A stretch of DNA of 64,000 nt from Kitasatospora terrestris (GTDB lineage: Bacteria > Actinomycetota > Actinomycetes > Streptomycetales > Streptomycetaceae): contig NZ_BAABIS010000001.1 in NCBI RefSeq assembly GCF_039542905.1, positions 558,001 through 622,000 of the forward strand, given 5' to 3'. Position numbers and translations under genes: made by a program. The notes under the pieces were generated by a model that saw only the letters and a list, made by a program, of their open reading frames with translations, was not told the origin of the DNA and made no database searches. Shown in pieces: positions 59,875 through 64,000 of this stretch (within the stretch, counting starts at the first letter, position 1; every line of letters starts with the position of its first letter).

Positions 59875-60348
59875 TCACCGACGCCTTCTGCGCACGACCC
59901 GGACCACGGAGGCGGCGAGAACCGCCGCGCCGAGGAGCGCGAGCAGCTGGGTACGGTTGGCGCGTGCCGTGGTCGCCGCACGGCCGGCCTGCTCGCGCAG
60001 CTGCGGCGGGGTGTGGTCCGTGGCGAGGTGCCCGAGGTGGGCCACCGCCTCGTGGGCCTGCGCCATCACCTGTCCGGCCCGGTCGCGCACCTCCGCCGGG
60101 GTGTGCTCCCGTGCGGCGCGAACGGCGCGTGCGGCCGTGTCGCGTACCGCCTCGGCGGCCTGCACGGCCTGTTCCTGGACTTCGTCCTTCACGGCTGCCG
60201 CCTTTCGCACGGCGCTCTCGGGGAGCGCGATTCCACCGGTCGGGGCGTCCTCGGTGTGGTCGAGCCGTCTGCGGGTCCGGTCGGCCTGGTCGCTCAGCTC
60301 GTCGAGTGACGGTGCGGATGCGTCGTTGCCCGGTATGCCCGTCGTCAC
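59875..60348 (-). CDS. DUF3618-type membrane-anchored helical protein
   Basis: A 157-residue protein: SLDELSDQADRTRRRLDHTE (the DUF3618-like start with paired helices), then long amphipathic helices (VRKAAAVKDEVQEQAVQAAE, EHTPAEVRDRAGQVMAQAHE) and a C-terminal span (LLALLGAAVLAASVVRVVRR) ending in a run of arginines. The family is common in actinobacteria and of unknown role; it is thought to be membrane-associated. GTG 60348 start with GGAGCC nearby. Confidence 0.8.
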   Translation of the reverse strand: MTTGIPGNDASAPSLDELSDQADRTRRRLDHTEDAPTGGIALPESAVRKAAAVKDEVQEQAVQAAEAVRDTAARAVRAAREHTPAEVRDRAGQVMAQAHEAVAHLGHLATDHTPPQLREQAGRAATTARANRTQLLALLGAAVLAASVVRVVRRRRR

Positions 60349-60562
60349 CTTGGCTCCTTCCCTTCAACTCGCCTCCGCGGGAATCGAGTTCGTCCGCCTC
60401 GGAGGTACCTGGTCGTGCGTGGCGGTTACCCCCGCTCGTGCGGTGCATGCGTGACGGCGAGTCCGACCAGAAGTTCACCCGCACCGCCCGCTCGGCCGGG
60501 ACGCGGGTGACGGCCCGTCCGCGCCGTCCCGCCGCGCCCGGCCGGCACGGCAAGTGGCGCGT

Positions 60563-61060
60563 CTACTCGGCAGCGGCCTCCAACGTGGTGCGCCACAGCG
60601 GGCTGTCGACGTAGTGGTTGTCGTACAGCTCGGAGGAGTCCTTGATCTCCTGCACGTCCGCTTCCCCGCGCATCACCCGACCCAGCAGGCGGAGGTAGTC
60701 GAAGCGCGGCATGCCGGGCGTGAAGGTGAACAGCACGTCGGCCTCGCTGCCCGGTGCCGCGGCGAAGGCGTGCGGGGTGTGCGGGGGGACGAGGAGGAAG
60801 TCGCCCTCGTTCAGGGTCTTCACCTCGTCGCCCACCAGCACCTGGAGCGCGCCGGAGATGACGAAGAACTGTTCCGAGGCCCGGGTGTGGAAGTGGGCCG
60901 GGGCGCCGACCGCGCCCTTGGCGAAGGTGGATCGATAGGTGGTGATCGGGCTGCCGTCGGTGCCGCAGTCGGCGAGCAGCGTCATGGTGCTGCTCGGGTC
61001 GCTGGTCGTCTCGGCCTCGGTGGCGCGGGTGAGGACGGGCTTCGACGCGGTGCTGCTCAT
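60563..61060 (-). CDS. Cupin domain protein
   Basis: A 165-residue cupin. Motif 1 is AHFHTRASEQFFVISG (H-x-H-x-E-like metal ligands), motif 2 is DFLLVPPHTPHAFAA. The helical end reads FDYLRLLGRVMRGEADVQEI and ELYDNHYVDSPLWRTTLE. Substrate unknown; similar proteins are annotated as quercetin 2,3-dioxygenase-like cupins. ATG 61060 is preceded by GGGGAGACC. Confidence 0.9.
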   Translation of the reverse strand: MSSTASKPVLTRATEAETTSDPSSTMTLLADCGTDGSPITTYRSTFAKGAVGAPAHFHTRASEQFFVISGALQVLVGDEVKTLNEGDFLLVPPHTPHAFAAAPGSEADVLFTFTPGMPRFDYLRLLGRVMRGEADVQEIKDSSELYDNHYVDSPLWRTTLEAAAE

Positions 61061-61275
61061 GATGGTCTCCCCTGGTCATGGGCCGTTCCGTCGTTCGTTC
61101 GCGGCCCTGCGATCACAACTCTAGGTCGCGAAAAGACCCATGGCGTGGTTCATTTGGCTGGGACATTCGCAGGTCAATTCCGACCCGCGGCACCGTCGCG
61201 GAGCGGACAGCCCGCAGCCGGCGCTGCGCCGCGACGATCCTCATCGCGCGGCGGGATTCTGCTCGGTGGGGCCAG

Positions 61276-61968
61276 TCAGTCGCGGCCCCGCCAGGTGGTG
61301 ACGCAGGCCTCGTTGCCCTCCGCGTCGGCGAGCACCCAGAAGGCGGGGGCGCGGGTCGCCGACACGAGGCGGCCCCCGGCCGCCAGCGCGGCCTCGATCC
61401 GCCGGGGCGCCTCGTCGTGCGGGACGCAGATGTCGACGTGGATGCGGTTGCGCTGCGGGCGCGCCCGGTCCAGTTGCTGGAACCAGATCGCCGGGCCCTG
61501 CCCGACCGGGTCGACGAGCGGGTCCTCCGGTCCTCCGGCACCCGCCTCGTCGGCGTAGCCCAGCACCGCCTTCCAGAACGGCCGGATCTCGGCGATGCGC
61601 AGCGCGTCGATGGCGATCTCCAGGCTCTGGACCGAACGCGGTGCGCCTGTTCCGGTCTCGGGGCCGGTCGTCGACGGGCCGGTCTGCCGTACGGCGGCGG
61701 AGACCAGGCGGGCGAGTTCGACGTCCCGGGTGGTGACGGCGGCGCGGTCCACCGACTGCGGGGTGAGGACGACCCGGTGGGGGCGGGCGTCGACCGTCAG
61801 GCGCCGGTCGGCGTCGCTGCCGCACACGGTGGAGGCCGTGGCCGCGACGTCGATCGCCTCGGCCGGCGAACCGACCGGAACGGACGTCCGCAGGCTGCCC
61901 AGCAGGAAGCGCCAGCCGTGGTCGTGGACGGCCTCCGACGCTTCCGGGCCCGTCAATCCCCTTTCCAC
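61276..61968 (-). CDS. Two-domain protein: pterin carbinolamine dehydratase-like plus VOC
   Basis: A 230-residue protein. Residues 1-100 resemble the 4a-hydroxytetrahydrobiopterin dehydratase-like domain (LTGPEASEAVHDHGWRFLLG, DVAATASTVCGSDADRRLTV, RHRVVLTP-like HRVVLTPQSVDRAAVTTRDV). Residues 112-228 form a VOC/glyoxalase_6 domain (LEIAIDALRIAEIRPFWKAV, AIWFQQLDRARPQRNRIHVD, ACVTTWRGRD). This fusion is common in Streptomyces and is annotated as VOC family. Substrate unknown. Confidence 0.85.
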   Translation of the reverse strand: MERGLTGPEASEAVHDHGWRFLLGSLRTSVPVGSPAEAIDVAATASTVCGSDADRRLTVDARPHRVVLTPQSVDRAAVTTRDVELARLVSAAVRQTGPSTTGPETGTGAPRSVQSLEIAIDALRIAEIRPFWKAVLGYADEAGAGGPEDPLVDPVGQGPAIWFQQLDRARPQRNRIHVDICVPHDEAPRRIEAALAAGGRLVSATRAPAFWVLADAEGNEACVTTWRGRD

Positions 61969-62031
61969 GCAAGCATCTTCGCTGCCCCGCCGGGCGGTCC
62001 GTCCGAGTGCCGCCCCGGTGGGTGGTGGCGG

Positions 62032-62619
62032 CTACTCGTCCGCCACCCGGACCTCCTGGAGCAGGCCCCAGGTGAAGTCGGCCGTGCAGGAGTGCAGTCG
62101 CCCGTCCGTGTCCGGCGCCTGAAGGTCCAGCTGGAAGCGGGTGGGCGCGGTCCCTTCCCGCGGTACGGCGGACGGGAACGCGGCACCAACGTCGTCCGGC
62201 ACGCAGGTCCAGGGCGCCAGGTCGACGAGCGTGCGCAGCGCAGGCACCGGGGAGCCGGGCGGGCGGACCAGCCATTCGTTGAGCAGGGGTGCGCCGAGCT
62301 CCGCCGGTCCGAGCAGCACTTCGAAGCGGAGCTCGGGCCAGAGCGAAAGGGCCCACTGGTGGGCGGTGCAGTCGAGGTCGCCGATGCGCCGCGCCGCGGT
62401 GGCGCCCGGCGGTCCGAGCACTGCGGTGTACCGAGCACCACCGCGCGGGAAGCGGGGCGCGCGGATCATCGCCTGCCAGCGCTTGTTCGCCTCCCGCAGC
62501 TCGGCCCGGGTGGCGCCCAGCCGGAGCACCGCGTCCTCCACCAGGGCCGGTTGGAAGTCGGCCATCCGGCGGAGCAGGACGAGTTGGAGCTCGGTGGCCC
62601 CGAAGCCGTTGATCGCCAT
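62032..62619 (-). CDS. Hypothetical protein
   Basis: A 195-residue protein from ATG 62619 (GTG 62625 also possible): MAINGFGATELQLVLLRRMA, DFQPALVEDAVLRLGATRAE, then RGGARYTAVLGPPGATAARR, WPELRFEVLLGPAELGAPLL and a strand-rich end. Resembles the actinobacterial proteins of unknown function that begin MAInGFG. No motif of known activity. Convergent neighbours are absent. Confidence 0.75.
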   Translation of the reverse strand: MAINGFGATELQLVLLRRMADFQPALVEDAVLRLGATRAELREANKRWQAMIRAPRFPRGGARYTAVLGPPGATAARRIGDLDCTAHQWALSLWPELRFEVLLGPAELGAPLLNEWLVRPPGSPVPALRTLVDLAPWTCVPDDVGAAFPSAVPREGTAPTRFQLDLQAPDTDGRLHSCTADFTWGLLQEVRVADE

Positions 62620-62831
62620 GACCACAGGTTACGGGCGCGTCAGCAACGGATGCCGAGCGTGCGGTGGATGCGGCTGAGTACGGCCTCCATGACCCGGAGC
62701 GGTCCCGACTCGCGGCGGTCCGAGTACCGAATGCCGGACGCTCCGTCAGCGCGGCGGCCCGAAGACGTACGCTGACCGTTCGCGTCCGTCCGGACGCGTA
62801 GCCGACAGCCGTCGCACCCAGGGAGCCTGCC

Positions 62832-64000
62832 ATGGCCGCACTCGTCCCCCCTGCCCAGCAACTGCGCGCGGACGCGCTGCGCGAGGCGCTCGCCACCCGT
62901 GTCGTCGTCGCCGACGGCGCGATGGGCACGATGCTCCAGGCGCAGGACCCGACGCTGGAGGACTTCCAGCAGCTCGAGGGCTGCAACGAGATCCTGAACG
63001 TCACCCGCCCGGACATCGTGCGCTCGGTGCACGAGGCGTACTTCGCGGTCGGCGTGGACTGCGTGGAGACCAACACCTTCGGTGCGAATCGCACGGCGCT
63101 GGGGGAGTACGACATCCCCGAGCGGATCTTCGAGCTGTCCGAGGCGGGCGCGCGGATCGCCCGCGAGACGGCGGACGCCTTCGGCGCCGAGGACGGCCGG
63201 CAGCGCTGGGTGCTGGGCTCGATGGGCCCGGGCACCAAGCTCCCCACCCTCGGCCACACCACCTTCGAGGTGCTGCGCGAGGGCTTCAGGCTGAACGCGG
63301 CGGGCCTGATCGCCGGCGGCGCGGACGCGCTGCTGGTGGAGACCAGCCAGGACCTGCTGCAGGTCAAGGCCGCGGTGTCCGGGGCGCAGCAGGCGATGCG
63401 CGAGTACGGACTGCGGTTGCCGCTCACCGTCCAGGTGATGATGGAGACGACCGGGACCATGCTGCTGGGCTCGGAGATCGGTGCGGCGCTGACCGCGCTG
63501 GAGCCGCTGGGCATCGACTTCATCGGTCTGAACTGCGCCACCGGCCCGGCCGAGATGAGCGAGCACCTGCGCTACCTGGCGAAGAACGCCCGGATCGGCC
63601 TGTCCTGCATGCCGAACGCGGGCCTGCCGGTGCTGACCAAGAACGGCGCGCACTACCCGCTGAGCCCCGAGGAGCTGGCGGACGCGCACGACGCCTTCAC
63701 CCGGGAGTACGGCCTGTCGCTGGTCGGCGGCTGTTGCGGCACCACCCCCGAGCACCTGCGCCGGGTGGTCGAGCGGGTCCAGGGCCGGCCGATCGCCGTC
63801 CGCGACCCGCAGCCCGAGCCGGCCGCCGCCTCGCTGTACCAGCCGGTGCCGTTCCGCCAGGACACCTCGTACCTGGCGATCGGCGAGCGGACCAACGCCA
63901 ACGGCTCGAAGAAGTTCCGCGAGTCGATGCTGGCGGGTGACTGGCAGGCCTGCGTGGAGATCGCCCGCGAGCAGATCCGCGAGGGCGCCCACCTGCTGGA
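62832..64000 (+). CDS. metH: Methionine synthase (cobalamin-dependent), 5' part
   Basis: The first 390 codons of MetH; the gene runs off the window. The homocysteine-binding (S-methyl-transferase) domain is present: VVVADGAMGTMLQAQDPTLE, CVETNTFGANRTALGEYDIP and FIGLNCATGPAEMSEHLRYL, and GLSLVGGCCGTTPEHLRRVV with the zinc-binding Cys pair. SYLAIGERTNANGSKKFRES begins the folate-binding domain. Converts homocysteine to methionine using methyl-cobalamin. ATG 62832 has CAGGGAGCC upstream. No cobalamin or SAM riboswitch sequence was recognised in the 200 bases before it. Confidence 0.97.
   Translation, partial: MAALVPPAQQLRADALREALATRVVVADGAMGTMLQAQDPTLEDFQQLEGCNEILNVTRPDIVRSVHEAYFAVGVDCVETNTFGANRTALGEYDIPERIFELSEAGARIARETADAFGAEDGRQRWVLGSMGPGTKLPTLGHTTFEVLREGFRLNAAGLIAGGADALLVETSQDLLQVKAAVSGAQQAMREYGLRLPLTVQVMMETTGTMLLGSEIGAALTALEPLGIDFIGLNCATGPAEMSEHLRYLAKNARIGLSCMPNAGLPVLTKNGAHYPLSPEELADAHDAFTREYGLSLVGGCCGTTPEHLRRVVERVQGRPIAVRDPQPEPAAASLYQPVPFRQDTSYLAIGERTNANGSKKFRESMLAGDWQACVEIAREQIREGAHLL

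Noticed and set aside
62640-62831. Possible cobalamin or SAM riboswitch before metH
   Set aside because: No conserved riboswitch box or fold could be recognised in the leader.

Overview
The window is chromosomal DNA from a very high-GC Gram-positive actinomycete, most likely Streptomyces or a close relative such as Kitasatospora. The grounds are extreme third-position GC, frequent GTG and TTG starts, ATGA/GTGA/TGATG-coupled operons, Ku, a mycothiol-dependent-type enzyme, an ECF42-type sigma factor paired with a YCII protein, GAF-ANTAR regulators, an SPW-repeat membrane protein and metH. No biosynthetic gene cluster, CRISPR array, rRNA operon or replication origin was found. The region is accessory-rich: single-gene units of stress or regulatory function are mixed with about fifteen decayed genes and three insertion sequences.

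Layout. 0-6 kb: DUF6766 fragment, PRC-barrel protein, a SigB/SigF-type sigma factor, and an ECF42-type sigma factor translationally coupled to its YCII partner. 6-12.6 kb: a PH-domain membrane protein, then relics (a gene with an in-frame amber codon, a frameshifted SMI1/KNR4 gene, a DUF2071 relic, the 3' end of a GNAT gene) and a helical-repeat protein. 12.6-15.2 kb: one ORF that fuses an amino-acid permease to a PP2C phosphatase and a RsbW-like kinase domain. 15.7-18.5 kb: reductase, YkvA protein, small genes, and a broken ribosomal protein L28 paralogue. 18.8-23.2 kb: a PIN-like RNase/zinc/FHA protein next to a Ser/Thr kinase with Sel1-like repeats. 25.2-27.9 kb: an arsenic cassette (arsI divergent from arsR-aqpS-arsC-arsN). 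28-31.5 kb: secreted serine hydrolase, ricin-lectin relic, alpha/beta hydrolase and IS-A copy 1. 31.8 kb: initiator tRNA-Met. 32.5-37 kb: csbD, a 53-bp palindrome, GAF-ANTAR gene, a 1.36-kb IS (IS-B) interrupted in its right end by IS-A copy 2, a second broken GAF-ANTAR gene, and STAS and RsbW-like genes. 38-46.6 kb: EF-hand protein, DUF1254, ZapE-like ATPase, immunity-protein relic, Ku and membrane proteins. 46.7-64 kb: CadD-type transporter, orphan ctaD plus a coupled coiled-coil membrane protein, YbdK-type ligase, two divergent PLP enzymes, a TetR/DUF4345 divergent pair with twin operators, a membrane EEP phosphatase resembling VanJ, cupin, VOC and the 5' part of metH.

How they fit together. 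Much of the window concerns partner-switching stress signalling: a SigB-type sigma factor, a STAS antagonist, a free RsbW-like kinase, a membrane-anchored phosphatase/kinase, two GAF-ANTAR regulators, CsbD and PRC-barrel proteins. The two most unusual architectures are the permease-PP2C-kinase fusion (12595-15222) and the PIN-FHA nuclease adjacent to a Sel1-repeat kinase (18831-23183). The second suggests a phospho-signal-controlled RNase. Both functional proposals are inferences from domain content.
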